From Methylocystis echinoides (lineage in GTDB: Bacteria; Pseudomonadota; Alphaproteobacteria; Rhizobiales; Beijerinckiaceae), in NCBI RefSeq assembly GCF_040687965.1, contig NZ_CP156084.1, positions 1,688,501-1,752,500 on the forward strand: a stretch of 64,000 bases of DNA. The letters run 5' to 3'. This document shows positions 45,566-56,911 of the stretch, in pieces. Numbering within the stretch: position 1 is the stretch's first letter; each line of letters opens with the position of its first letter. The position numbers were made by a program, and so were the translations under genes. The notes below the pieces were generated by a model. It saw only the letters and a program-made list of their open reading frames with translations. It did not search any database and had not been told where the DNA came from.

Positions 45566-45642
45566 GGTCCCGTAGCTCAGCAGGATAGAGCAGCGGTTTC
45601 CTAAACCGAAGGTCACAGGTTCGAATCCTGTCGGGACCGCCA
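45566..45642 (+). tRNA. tRNA-Arg (anticodon CCT)
   Basis: 77 bases including an encoded CCA. Acceptor stem GGTCCCG/CGGGACC, D-arm GCTC...GAGC, anticodon arm CGGTTTCCTAAACCG with CCT in the loop, T-arm ACAGGTTCGAATCCTGT. Reads AGG codons. The antisense strand encodes a familiar false peptide (DRIRTCDL), which should not be called as a gene. No integrase is near, so no sign that it is a used attachment site. Confidence 0.97.
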
Positions 45643-46047
45643 CGAGAATTTGGTCTCCCGCGCCGAGACTGTCCGGCCTCAGCCGTCATGCGCGCCCCGG
45701 GCGGATGCGTCGGACGGGTCGTTTGCACTGAAGGCGGCGGAGCCGCGAGCCTTCCGCGACCGCCGCCGCGGTCCGGACTTTGGATTGACGGCCCGTCTCT
45801 CACGCGAAGACGGGCCGTCAGCCCCGTCTGCCCACCCGCAGACCGCGCATGCAGGCTCTTGCCGGCCTTTTTCCCGCGCAGACGGCACGATACGCGCCGG
45901 CCCGAGGGACGCCAGTTGTGGAATCTACGTGCCGGGCGTCCCACGCTGCGTCGCTTTCGTTCCGCCGGCGCGGCAACAATTCGAAGGCCCTTGTCGCGCG
46001 CGGGGTCACGCCCGCCGGACGCCCGGACGCCGTTAAAGGCGAGCCCC
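45643..46047. other. Gene-free stretch with hairpins after the tRNA
   Basis: No convincing gene. It contains a long perfect hairpin (45786-45820, below) and a second stem GGGACGCC/GGCGTCCC at about 45903-45940. All open frames here are Arg/Pro-rich shadows. Confidence 0.4.
45786..45820. repeat. 13-bp perfect hairpin
   Basis: TGACGGCCCGTCT and AGACGGGCCGTCA with a 9-base loop, about 145 bases past the tRNA end. No T-run follows on either strand, so either a palindromic element or a structured RNA piece. Confidence 0.6.
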
Positions 46048-46260
46048 CTAGCCTTCGTCGCCTTTTTCATCGACCGGGCAATAATCCTTTTTCCAGGGAA
46101 GCGCCTCGAAGGCCGGCTCGTAGCCGCGGTCGCGGTAGTCCTGCTCGGAAATTTCCAATCCAATGCGACCCACCTCGACGAACGCCATGTTGGGTTTTCC
46201 CGCTTCGCCCGGCGTCCGATAACGCCCCTGCGGTTGCTCTGTCACGCTCACGCTCCTCAT
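46048..46260 (-). CDS. Small conserved-looking protein of unknown function
   Basis: 70 residues, no known family. The C-terminal half (ISEQDYRDRGYEPAFEALPW followed by KKDYCPVDEKGDE) is acidic/aromatic and looks like real protein, with one Cys. No signal or membrane segment. Start could be the ATG at 46260 or an internal GTG about five codons later. Stands alone. Confidence 0.5.
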   Translation of the reverse strand: MRSVSVTEQPQGRYRTPGEAGKPNMAFVEVGRIGLEISEQDYRDRGYEPAFEALPWKKDYCPVDEKGDEG

Positions 46261-46477
46261 GAAAAATCAACGTGGATAGTTTGGGGCGCGGGCCGGGGCA
46301 GCGCAATGTCTGGCGCACGCGCGCGCCGACCGCGCCTATAATGACGATACGAAAATTTCCCGCTGCGACGACGCGCCTCTCGTCTGGCCTGCGACGGTGC
46401 GACCGCCTAGCATGCAGGACAATCAAGCTATATTAACGTCCCGCCGATTGCGTTCTCGAAATAACAGGAATTCCCGC

Positions 46478-47761
46478 ATGGCCCTCAAGGGTTCTTTTCG
46501 CGCGCCGACAGCGTTCCTGCCTTTGGCTGCGGCGCTCGCCGTTGTCGGCGCGGCGTCTTTTTGGGGGCTTGCGCAATTCACTAAGGCCGCGCCCATCAAG
46601 GTCGGCGTCTTACATTCGCGCTCCGGCCCCATGGCGATCAGCGAAAATTCCATGGTCGATGCGGAACTGCTGGCGATCGAGGAGATCAACGCCAAGGGCG
46701 GGCTTCTGGGCCGCAAGATTTTGCCCGTCATCGCCGACGGAAAATCCGACTGGCCGACTTTCGCGAAAGAGGCCGAACGCCTGATCGTTGAAGAAAATGT
46801 CTCGATTATTTTTGGATGCTGGACCTCGGCGAGCCGAAAAACCGTTGCGCCGGTGATCGAAAAATACGGTCAGCTGATGGTCTATCCCATGGCCTATGAA
46901 GGCCTCGAACAGTCTCCGAATATTATTTACACCGGCGCCGCGCCAAATCAGCAGGTCATTCCCGCCATCAAATGGAGCCTCGATCATCTGGGCAAGAAAT
47001 TCTATCTGATCGGCTCCGACTATGTCTGGCCGCGCAGCATCAACGAGATCATGAAAGACACAATCCGCGCCCTGGGAGCGGATCTCGTCGGCGAGGATTA
47101 TATCTTTTTCGGAAGCTCCAATGTCGCCAAGGCGGTCGATCGAATAAAGGCGGCGCAGCCGGACGTGGTGTTGAGCTCGGTCGTCGGCGATTCCAATAAG
47201 GCTTTTTATCAAGCGCTCACCGACGCCGGACTTTCCGCCGACAGGCTGCCCGTCGTGTCCGTCAGCATCGGCGAGGAGGAGCTGCGCAGCCTGCCGATTG
47301 CAAGCCTCCAGGGCCATTACAGCGCCTGGAATTATTTCGAAGCGATCAAGACGCCCGAAAACGAACGCTTTCTTGCGAATTTCCGCAAGAAATACGGTGA
47401 GAACCGCGTCACCAGCGACGTGATTGCGACCTCTTATTTCAGCGTCAGACTCTGGGCCAAGGCGGTTCAGGAGGAGCAGTCGCTCGACGTCGAACGCGTG
47501 CGACGCACCATGCTGACAGAGACGCTCGACGCCCCCGAGGGCCTGGTTTCCGTCGACCCTTACACCCAGCACAGCTGGCGATCTTTTTCCGTCGGCAAAA
47601 TCAGGCCCGACGGCCGGATCGAGGTTGTCTGGACGGTGAACCGCCCGATCCGTCCCGTGCCCTATCCGCCCTCGCGCACAAAGGCGGAGTGGGACGCATT
47701 TCTAACGGCCATGTACAACCGATGGGGCGGCCGCTGGGCCAATCCCATAGAGGCGAACTGA
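46478..47761 (+). CDS. UrtA/AmiC-like periplasmic substrate-binding protein, probable sensor subunit
   Basis: 427 residues. An N-terminal hydrophobic segment (~12-32) is a signal or anchor. The type I periplasmic-binding fold has IKVGVLHSRSGPMAISE, IEEINAKGGLLGRKILPV, FGCWTSASRKTVAPVIEK, and GSDYVWPRSINEIMKD, characteristic of UrtA (urea), FmdD and AmiC (short amides) binding proteins. No permease or ATPase genes follow; instead, a histidine kinase starts four bases after its stop. It therefore likely reports ligand to the kinase rather than feeding a transporter. An AGGAA 8 bases upstream supports the start. Confidence 0.85.
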   Translation: MALKGSFRAPTAFLPLAAALAVVGAASFWGLAQFTKAAPIKVGVLHSRSGPMAISENSMVDAELLAIEEINAKGGLLGRKILPVIADGKSDWPTFAKEAERLIVEENVSIIFGCWTSASRKTVAPVIEKYGQLMVYPMAYEGLEQSPNIIYTGAAPNQQVIPAIKWSLDHLGKKFYLIGSDYVWPRSINEIMKDTIRALGADLVGEDYIFFGSSNVAKAVDRIKAAQPDVVLSSVVGDSNKAFYQALTDAGLSADRLPVVSVSIGEEELRSLPIASLQGHYSAWNYFEAIKTPENERFLANFRKKYGENRVTSDVIATSYFSVRLWAKAVQEEQSLDVERVRRTMLTETLDAPEGLVSVDPYTQHSWRSFSVGKIRPDGRIEVVWTVNRPIRPVPYPPSRTKAEWDAFLTAMYNRWGGRWANPIEAN

Positions 47762-47764
47762 TCG

Positions 47765-50509
<2,745 letters not shown>

Positions 50510-50526
50510 TTGCGGAGACCGAAAAC

Positions 50527-50901
50527 GTGGTGAAGATTCTGCTTGTCGAAGACAATGAAATGAACCGGGACATGCTGTCGCGGCGTCTCAAGCGGAACGG
50601 TTACGCGGTGGTGATCGCCGTCGACGGACAACAGGGCGTCGAGATGGCCGCGTCTGAATCGCCGGACCTCATCCTGATGGATATGAGCCTGCCGGTGATC
50701 GACGGATGGGAAGCGACGCGGCGCGTGAAGGCCAATGAGGCGACGCGCGCCATTCCGGTGATCGCCCTGACGGCGCACGCCATGGCGGGGGATCGCGAGA
50801 AAGCCATTGAAGCGGGCTGTGAGGACTATGACACCAAGCCCGTTGAAATCACGCGGCTGTTGGGGAAGATCACGGCTCTGCTCACCCCTGGAGCCGCCTG
50901 A
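50527..50901 (+). CDS. Single-domain response regulator (DivK/CheY-like)
   Basis: About 124 residues, start GTG 50527 or the next GTG (50530), with GGAGA just upstream. A stand-alone receiver: ILLVEDNEMNRDML (acidic pocket), LILMDMSLPVIDGWEATRR (phospho-acceptor Asp), ALTAHAM (Thr) and DTKPVEI (Lys). No output domain, so it probably shuttles phosphate or acts by protein contact. It lies 17 bases after the hybrid kinase and 26 before the cyclase gene. Confidence 0.9.
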   Translation: MVKILLVEDNEMNRDMLSRRLKRNGYAVVIAVDGQQGVEMAASESPDLILMDMSLPVIDGWEATRRVKANEATRAIPVIALTAHAMAGDREKAIEAGCEDYDTKPVEITRLLGKITALLTPGAA

Positions 50902-50927
50902 TGCGCGCTTATTTACAGTAAGCCCAG

Positions 50928-52538
50928 ATGACGACGCAGGGCGACGTCCCCTCGGGGAGAACCGATCGGGCGCTGATCACCTATATTCGGCAGGAGCTGA
51001 GCGCGCCGGCGCAAGCCATCGCGGGCTATGCCGAAATGCTGCTCGAGGAAGCCGAAAGGAGCGGCAGCGACGATTTTCGCGACGATCTGGCGCGCATTCA
51101 AAGCGCCAGCCGTGCGCTCAACGGGCTGATCGCCTCGCTCGTCGATCCCGCGCGGTCCCGGCATGGCCCGGACGCTCACGACGCGGAAGAATATCGGCGT
51201 CGGCTGCGGCATGATTTGCGCACGCCGATCAACGCCATCAAAGGCTACGGCGAAATGCTGCGCGAAGACGCAACGGAGCTGGAGGACGCCGGCGCATTCA
51301 TCGCGGATCTGGACCAGCTCCTCGCGGAAGCGTCCCGCCTGCTCATTCGCATCGACGGCCTGGTGGATTTCTCGCTGCCCCAAAGCGAAGCCGCGAACGC
51401 CGGCGACGGGCGGGTCTCGGCCAAGGTCGTGGATCGGTTTTTGAAATCAGTGCAGCCGATCGCGGCGGGAGAGGCCGACTCCGCTGCGCTGCTGCCGAGC
51501 CGCATCCTTGTCGTCGACGACAATGCGTCGAACCGCGACCTTCTCAAAAGGCGCCTCGAACGCCAGGGCCACTCCGTTGTTCTCGCGGAGGGTGGATCCG
51601 CCGCTTTGGCGCTCGTCGAGAGCCAGAACTTCGATCTCGTGCTGCTCGATCTGCTGATGCCGGACGTCAACGGCTTCGACGTCCTCGTTGCGCTCAAATC
51701 GAGCCTGTCGCTGCGTGATATTCCGGTGATCATGATCTCCGCCTTGCAGGAGATCGATTCGATCGTGAGATGTATCGAGGCCGGCGCGGAAGATTATCTG
51801 ACGAAGCCCTTCGATCCGGTGCTGCTGCGCGCGCGCGTGGGCTCGTCGCTGGAAAAGAAACGCCTGCGCGACCGCGAGCGTGAGGCCTTGGCGGCGCTGC
51901 ATGTGGAAAAAGAGCGCTCGGAACAACTCCTCCTCAATATTCTCCCCGCGCCGATCGTCTCGCGTCTGAAGGGCGGCGAGACGGTCATCGCCGATCATCT
52001 TGCGAATGTCACCATTCTCTTCGCTGATTTCGTCGGCTTCACCGAACTGTCGTCGAAACTACCGGCGCCGGAACTGGTCGGGGTTCTGAGCCGCGTTTTC
52101 TCGAGCTTCGACGCGCTCGCGCTCGACTTCGGGGTCGAGAAAATCAAGACGATCGGCGACGCTTATATGGCCGCCTGTGGGCTCTTCGGAACGAGAGAGG
52201 ATCACGCGGAGGCCGTCGCCGACATGGCCATGGCGATGATCGACGCGCTGAACCGCCTCAATGCGGATTTGCCGGCGCCGCTCGAGATCAGGATCGGCGT
52301 CAACTCCGGCGACGTGGTCGCGGGCGTGATCGGCACGCACAAATTCGTTTACGATATCTGGGGCGATACGGTGAATGTGGCGAGCCGGCTCGAGTCGCAC
52401 AGCCTGCCGAGCCGCATTCAGATTTCCAGATCGACGCATGAGCGCTTGCGCGGACGCTATTTATGCGAAGCGCGCGGCGGCCTCGAAGTCAAGGGCAAGG
52501 GGCTGATGGAAACCTATTTCCTGATCGGCCGAGCATGA
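50928..52538 (+). CDS. Receiver-controlled class III adenylate/guanylate cyclase
   Basis: 536 residues, cytoplasmic. Domain order: HisKA-like helical hairpin 1 (~15-60), a second HisKA-like segment RRLRHDLRTPINAIKGYGEM (~90-130), a REC domain (~192-310) with LVVDDNASNRDLL, LLDLLMPDVNGF and LTKPFDP, a coiled linker, and a class III catalytic domain (~357-530) with VTILFADFVGFTELSS, IKTIGDAYMAACG and RIGVNSGDVVAGVIG, and DIWGDTVNVASRLES. Metal-binding Asp residues and the transition-state Asn/Arg pattern (NVASR) are present, so it is likely active. No HATPase is found, so the HisKA-like parts cannot autophosphorylate. Confidence 0.9.
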   Translation: MTTQGDVPSGRTDRALITYIRQELSAPAQAIAGYAEMLLEEAERSGSDDFRDDLARIQSASRALNGLIASLVDPARSRHGPDAHDAEEYRRRLRHDLRTPINAIKGYGEMLREDATELEDAGAFIADLDQLLAEASRLLIRIDGLVDFSLPQSEAANAGDGRVSAKVVDRFLKSVQPIAAGEADSAALLPSRILVVDDNASNRDLLKRRLERQGHSVVLAEGGSAALALVESQNFDLVLLDLLMPDVNGFDVLVALKSSLSLRDIPVIMISALQEIDSIVRCIEAGAEDYLTKPFDPVLLRARVGSSLEKKRLRDREREALAALHVEKERSEQLLLNILPAPIVSRLKGGETVIADHLANVTILFADFVGFTELSSKLPAPELVGVLSRVFSSFDALALDFGVEKIKTIGDAYMAACGLFGTREDHAEAVADMAMAMIDALNRLNADLPAPLEIRIGVNSGDVVAGVIGTHKFVYDIWGDTVNVASRLESHSLPSRIQISRSTHERLRGRYLCEARGGLEVKGKGLMETYFLIGRA

Positions 52539-52727
52539 GCGAACGCATCCGCGCCGCCTGTCGATCGAGCCTTCAGGAATGTTGGAATGTCCGCTTTCGT
52601 CGTTTGCGCCTGCGTGGTCGGCAGGCCATGCGGAAAGCCGCTCCTGCTTCGACGACTTTCGTCGGCCTTGCGGAAGTCTGAGGTCGAGAGCCCCAGAGTC
52701 CGGGGACGTGTTGTCGCGCCACTTGGC

Positions 52728-55622
52728 TCAGCGAACGCTGCGTAGCAGCGCCTGAATCGCCTCGACAGACGCCGGCTTGGTCAGATGTGCGTCGAAGCCG
52801 GCTTCCTGTGTGCGGCGCCTGTCTTCCACCTGGCCCCAGCCGGTCAATGCGACGAGAAGAGGACGTTTGCCGGCAGACGTCTTGCGAATGCGGCGCGCGG
52901 TCTCATAACCATCGAGGCGGGGCATGCCGACGTCGAGGAAGATCAGGTCGGGGTCGAACTCGTTGACGAGGTCGACGCCGGAGAGGCCGTCGTAAACGAC
53001 GCGGACCGTCGCGCCCAGGCTTTCGAGAAGCAGGCCGACGCTGTCGCCGACATCGCGATCGTCGTCGATAACGAGCGCCCGTGGCGAGGACGCGCCGTCG
53101 GCGACCAGCCGGTCTCCTCCAGGCGCCGCCGGCGCGGGCGCCGCGGCAAGCGGCAGCCAGACGATGAATTCGCTGCCGCTTCCAGGCCCATCGCTTCGCG
53201 CCGCGATGCGGCCGCCATGCAATTCGACGAGCTTGCGAACCAGCGCCAGGCCGATGCCGAGCCCGCCTTCCGAAAGGCGCGCGTGACGGTCGATCTGCGC
53301 GAAGAGATCGAAGACCCGCGGCAGCATATCGGCCGCGATGCCGACGCCATTGTCGCGAATGCGCAAGACGGCTTCGTCGCCGTCGCGCGCGCCTTCGACG
53401 ACGATGACGCCGCCCGGCGGCGTATATTTCGCGGCGTTGTTGACGAGGTTCGTCGCGATCTGCGCGAGCCGCAAAGAATCGCCCGACACCCACAGCTCAT
53501 CGACGATTTTCGTCGTGACGCGATGGCCCTTCTTGTCGATGAGCGGCTGACAGCTCTCCAAGGCGTCGCGCAAGAAGGTCGACAAGGGAACGCTTTCCTG
53601 GCGCAAATCGATCTTGCCCTGGTTGATGCGCGAGATTTCGAGAAGCTCGTCGACGAGACGCACGAGATGGTCGACCTGACGTTGAACCATATCGAGCGTC
53701 GCGGCGTCGGCGTCGTTCGGCCCATGCTTCATCCGCATGACGTGCACGGCGTTGCGGATCGGCGCCAGCGGATTGCGCAATTCGTGGGCGAGCGTCGCGA
53801 GAAAGTCGTCCTTGCGGCGATCCGCCTCCTTGAGCGCCAATTCCGCCGCCTTGCGTTCGGTGATGTCGCGCACGAAGGCCTGCATGCCGCAGACGTTTCC
53901 CCTCGCATCGAGGACAATCCACGTCCGCATGCTCACTGGAAAGACGACGCCATTCTCGCGTCGGTATTCCTTGTCGTATTCCGCCGACCGTCCATAGGGC
54001 AGGATCTGTTCCCGCACGATCGCGTCCTCCATCGCGTGCCAGCGCTCAGGCGTGAGATCGCGATAGGTGAGTTGCTTCAGCTCCTCGAGTGAGTAGCCGA
54101 GCATCGCCTGATAGGCCGGATTGGCGTCGATGATGCGGCCGGCCATATCGACCGTGACGACGCCGTCCGGGGTCCGCTCGAACAGCGCCTGATAGCGCAG
54201 CGCGCTTTCGCGCTGGGCGTCGAGCGCGAACTGGCGTTCGAGCATGTCCGCGGCCTGGCGGGCGAGCGCGTCGAAGAGCGCCAATTCATGCTCGCTCGGT
54301 TCATGAGGCGCGCGCCAGTGCGTGGAAATGGCGCCAATGAGACGGCCGTCGCGCGCAAAGAGGGGCGTCGACTGGACGGATCTGATCCCACTCAGCCGCC
54401 AATGCCCCAGTGATTGCGTCCCCTTGGCGAATTCCGCGTCTTCGACGTCCGTCGCGATCAGGCGCCGACCTTGTCTCAGCGCATGGCTGCAACTCGAGCC
54501 GCTCGACAAAGAAGTTCGCTCCCAGAAGGCCGCCGAGTCCGGATGAAAGCCTTTCCAGGCCAGGAGATGCAATTCGTCCTGTTCAGAATCGTACATTTGC
54601 AGACTGGCTGCGTCGGACTGCATCAACGTCATCGCCGCCTGCATGATCTCCTGATGAAGCAACGCGGCGTCGTCTTGCTTGACCAAGGCGCTGCTGATCG
54701 CCTGCAGTCGCTTCGCGTCGGCCAGGTCGCGGGCCATCTGGCGTTGGCTTTTGCGCAGATTCGCTTCGGCCTGCGCGCGTTCGACCGCGGCCCAGGTGCG
54801 CTCGGCGGTTTCCGTGATCAGGAAGACGTCGTCGCTGGTCCAATGACGGGGGGCGGCGCTCAGCGCCGTCATCGTGGCGCGCAGCCTGCCGTCCTTTAGG
54901 AGCGGCGCACAAAAGACGCCGCGAATCGAGAAGGCGTGGTAGGCCGCGACATCTGCGGGAGTTATCGATGGATCGCCCGCGACGTCGTCCGCGACGAAGG
55001 CGCGTCCGGCGCGCAGGACGTCGAGGACGATCTGGAATGGGGCGAAGTCGTGCTCGCCGATGACGCTCGGCGCGGCGTTGCGGGCATAGGCGCGCTCGAT
55101 GATGATCTTCCCGCGCGTCTCGTCGATTTCGGCGTAATAAGTCCGGTCCGCGCCGAGCTGTTCGCCTAGGAGCCGGGCCGCCGCGTCCTGAATTTGAACG
55201 GGATCGCCGAGCGGCCGCAAAGCGTCGGCAAGCCGCAGCAGAAAGGCTTCACGCTCCTCGGTTTTGCGCAGCGCGGCTTCGGCGGCGCGGCGGGCGTCGA
55301 TGTCGACGATAAAGCCGGTGAACTGGCGAAATGCGCCGCCTTCATCGAAACGCGGCGCGCCGATCAAGAGGACCCAGCGATAAGCCCCGTCGCTATGGCG
55401 CAGCCGACATTCCGCCTGAAAAGGCGCCCCTTGACGCAAAGCGGAATCGAAAGCGGCGCGCAGCGACGCGCGATCGTCGTCGTGTAGGACGTCGAGCCAG
55501 CCGAAACCGAGCGTCGCGCCGACCGTTTGTCCCGTGACGCGGCCCCAGGCGGCGTCGACATGGCTGAACTGTCCTATGTCGTCCGCCTCGAAACTGGCCG
55601 CCCAATGCTTCTGCTTTTCCAT
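52728..55622 (-). CDS. Cytoplasmic multi-sensor hybrid histidine kinase
   Basis: 964 residues, no membrane segment. Order: PAS (~1-115), GAF (~130-290), GAF (~315-470), PAS (~480-605) with FERTPDGVVTVDMAGRIIDA, HisKA with LATLAHELRNPLAPIRNAV (phospho-His near 612), HATPase with SEGGLGIGLALVRKLVELHGG, and a C-terminal REC (~847-964) with LVIDDDRDVGDSV, IFLDVGMPRLDGYE and LTKPASV. Such kinases sense small molecules, redox state or light; no Cys typical of a bilin site was confirmed. Convergent with the cyclase gene (189-base gap), possibly part of the same signalling block. Confidence 0.9.
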   Translation of the reverse strand: MEKQKHWAASFEADDIGQFSHVDAAWGRVTGQTVGATLGFGWLDVLHDDDRASLRAAFDSALRQGAPFQAECRLRHSDGAYRWVLLIGAPRFDEGGAFRQFTGFIVDIDARRAAEAALRKTEEREAFLLRLADALRPLGDPVQIQDAAARLLGEQLGADRTYYAEIDETRGKIIIERAYARNAAPSVIGEHDFAPFQIVLDVLRAGRAFVADDVAGDPSITPADVAAYHAFSIRGVFCAPLLKDGRLRATMTALSAAPRHWTSDDVFLITETAERTWAAVERAQAEANLRKSQRQMARDLADAKRLQAISSALVKQDDAALLHQEIMQAAMTLMQSDAASLQMYDSEQDELHLLAWKGFHPDSAAFWERTSLSSGSSCSHALRQGRRLIATDVEDAEFAKGTQSLGHWRLSGIRSVQSTPLFARDGRLIGAISTHWRAPHEPSEHELALFDALARQAADMLERQFALDAQRESALRYQALFERTPDGVVTVDMAGRIIDANPAYQAMLGYSLEELKQLTYRDLTPERWHAMEDAIVREQILPYGRSAEYDKEYRRENGVVFPVSMRTWIVLDARGNVCGMQAFVRDITERKAAELALKEADRRKDDFLATLAHELRNPLAPIRNAVHVMRMKHGPNDADAATLDMVQRQVDHLVRLVDELLEISRINQGKIDLRQESVPLSTFLRDALESCQPLIDKKGHRVTTKIVDELWVSGDSLRLAQIATNLVNNAAKYTPPGGVIVVEGARDGDEAVLRIRDNGVGIAADMLPRVFDLFAQIDRHARLSEGGLGIGLALVRKLVELHGGRIAARSDGPGSGSEFIVWLPLAAAPAPAAPGGDRLVADGASSPRALVIDDDRDVGDSVGLLLESLGATVRVVYDGLSGVDLVNEFDPDLIFLDVGMPRLDGYETARRIRKTSAGKRPLLVALTGWGQVEDRRRTQEAGFDAHLTKPASVEAIQALLRSVR

Positions 55623-55957
55623 CCAATGAGATCCGGCATCCTCGGCGCGAGTTCGGAGGGTAATTCAGCCGCCACGCCGCTGCAAAGCGTAAGCGTTGAA
55701 TTGGCTTCGATTAGTCAAAACCGGAACTTTCGGGTCTGCTCGCATCGTCTGCGCGTTCTGAAAAATGCACGTTGCACAACCTTAGATGTGCAGCCGCCTC
55801 GCGATTTTGACACAGGGGGATGCAACGGCGGGGATATCGGGTCTATTGCGGGCCCGGGCGTGACGGCGGCGGCTACGGACGGGCGGCTACTGAAGGGCGC
55901 GAGTGGTGAAACGAGGTCTTTGGCGTGCGCCGAAGGCCTCGTTTGCTGTGACCCCTG
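55623..55957. other. Gene-free region between hybrid kinase and DUF5996 genes
   Basis: 335 bases without a gene; holds the promoter region of the minus-strand kinase. An inverted repeat TGCACA-N8-TGTGCA at 55773-55792 may be an operator. A hairpin at 55909-55944 lies at the end of the egt gene group. Confidence 0.4.
55909..55944 (-). terminator. Hairpin ending the egt gene group
   Basis: AAACGAGG and CCTCGTTT form an 8-bp stem whose flanks partly extend it (CCTT/AAGG) around a GC-rich loop. On the minus strand it is 13 bases past the DUF5996 stop and ends in TTT. Weak T-run, but well placed. Confidence 0.55.
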
Positions 55958-56911
55958 TCACGCGGACGCGGGCGGGACGCCGATCTGTCCGAGCGGACGC
56001 TCGAGCGCGGCGCGGTCCCAGCCGGCGGCGTTCGCGGCGGCAGCATAGGCGCTTTGCAGAAAGGCGAGCAGCGTCGCGTCCGGATCGTCAGCTTTGCGCA
56101 CGATATCGTAAGGCAGGATGAATTCCTGCAGCGCCTCGTGGAAGAAGGCGCCCGGCGGCTTTATCGCTGCGCTCGCGAAGCCCGCGGGCGCGGGATAGGC
56201 GTAGGAATAGAAAGCCGGGAAGTCGACGCCGGCGCCGCCGGGCCAAAAGCCCGCGCTGCTGACTTCATGCGAATAGGCTTCGCGCACGACCGCGTCGGGG
56301 AGGTGGGGAACGCCGCCCGGATGGCGCGGCGCGCGCCGGCCTGAAAATCGTGTGGCGGCCAGATCGAAGCTCCCCCAGAAGAAATGCACCGGGCTCGCCT
56401 TGCCGATGAAGCCGGTGCGAAACAGCTTGAGCACGCGGTCGGCCTGAGCCAGCGCTCTCCAGAACCGGTGCGCCGAGTGCGGGTCATAGGCGCAATGAAC
56501 GCGATCCGCGCTGAACGCGATCGGATCGGCGACTTCGTTGGGGCGCTCATCGATGCGCACTGAAACGCCGAGCTCCGCGAGCTTTACGAAAAGCCTGGAA
56601 TGAAACGCCGCGACGGACTGGGCTTCGAGAGGCGTCTCTCGACGACCGTTGCTTGCCTCGAGGCGCAGCATGTGGTCAACGAAATCGAAATCGATCTGCA
56701 ACAGACCGCCCCCAACCGCCATGGGAGAGGTGGTGAGCCCGCGGGCCGTCACATAAAGCGCCACATGCCAAGAGTGGTTGAGCCAGGGCGTCAGCGACAG
56801 GCGGATCTTGCCGACGATCTGGGTCCAAAGATGCAGCGTCGCGCAGGTGTCCCGCCAGTCGTCATAGGGCAGCGCGGGCCAGAGATCGCGATCGTTGTGC
56901 GCCGGGGCCAT
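55958..56911 (-). CDS. DUF5996 family protein in the ergothioneine operon
   Basis: 317 residues. Starts WPALPYDDWRDTCATLHLWT followed by GKIRLSLTPWLNHSWHV, the hallmark of DUF5996. Central segments HRFWRALAQADRVLKLFR and PVHFFWGSFDLAATRFSGR hold many conserved aromatic, His and Arg residues, suggesting an enzyme or ligand-binding protein; its function is not known. Its ATG overlaps the egtD stop by one base (TGATG), so it is co-translated with egtD. Confidence 0.8.
   Translation of the reverse strand: MAPAHNDRDLWPALPYDDWRDTCATLHLWTQIVGKIRLSLTPWLNHSWHVALYVTARGLTTSPMAVGGGLLQIDFDFVDHMLRLEASNGRRETPLEAQSVAAFHSRLFVKLAELGVSVRIDERPNEVADPIAFSADRVHCAYDPHSAHRFWRALAQADRVLKLFRTGFIGKASPVHFFWGSFDLAATRFSGRRAPRHPGGVPHLPDAVVREAYSHEVSSAGFWPGGAGVDFPAFYSYAYPAPAGFASAAIKPPGAFFHEALQEFILPYDIVRKADDPDATLLAFLQSAYAAAANAAGWDRAALERPLGQIGVPPASA

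Noticed and set aside
45522-46163. 213-residue minus-strand ORF crossing the tRNA
   Set aside because: It contains the antisense translation of the tRNA-Arg (DRIRTCDLRFRKP), a well-known false gene, and the rest is Arg/Pro-rich shadow sequence.
52535-52681. 48-codon ORF overlapping the cyclase stop (ATGA)
   Set aside because: Arg-rich, no known pattern; overlap alone is not enough. Would need ribosome profiling or conservation.
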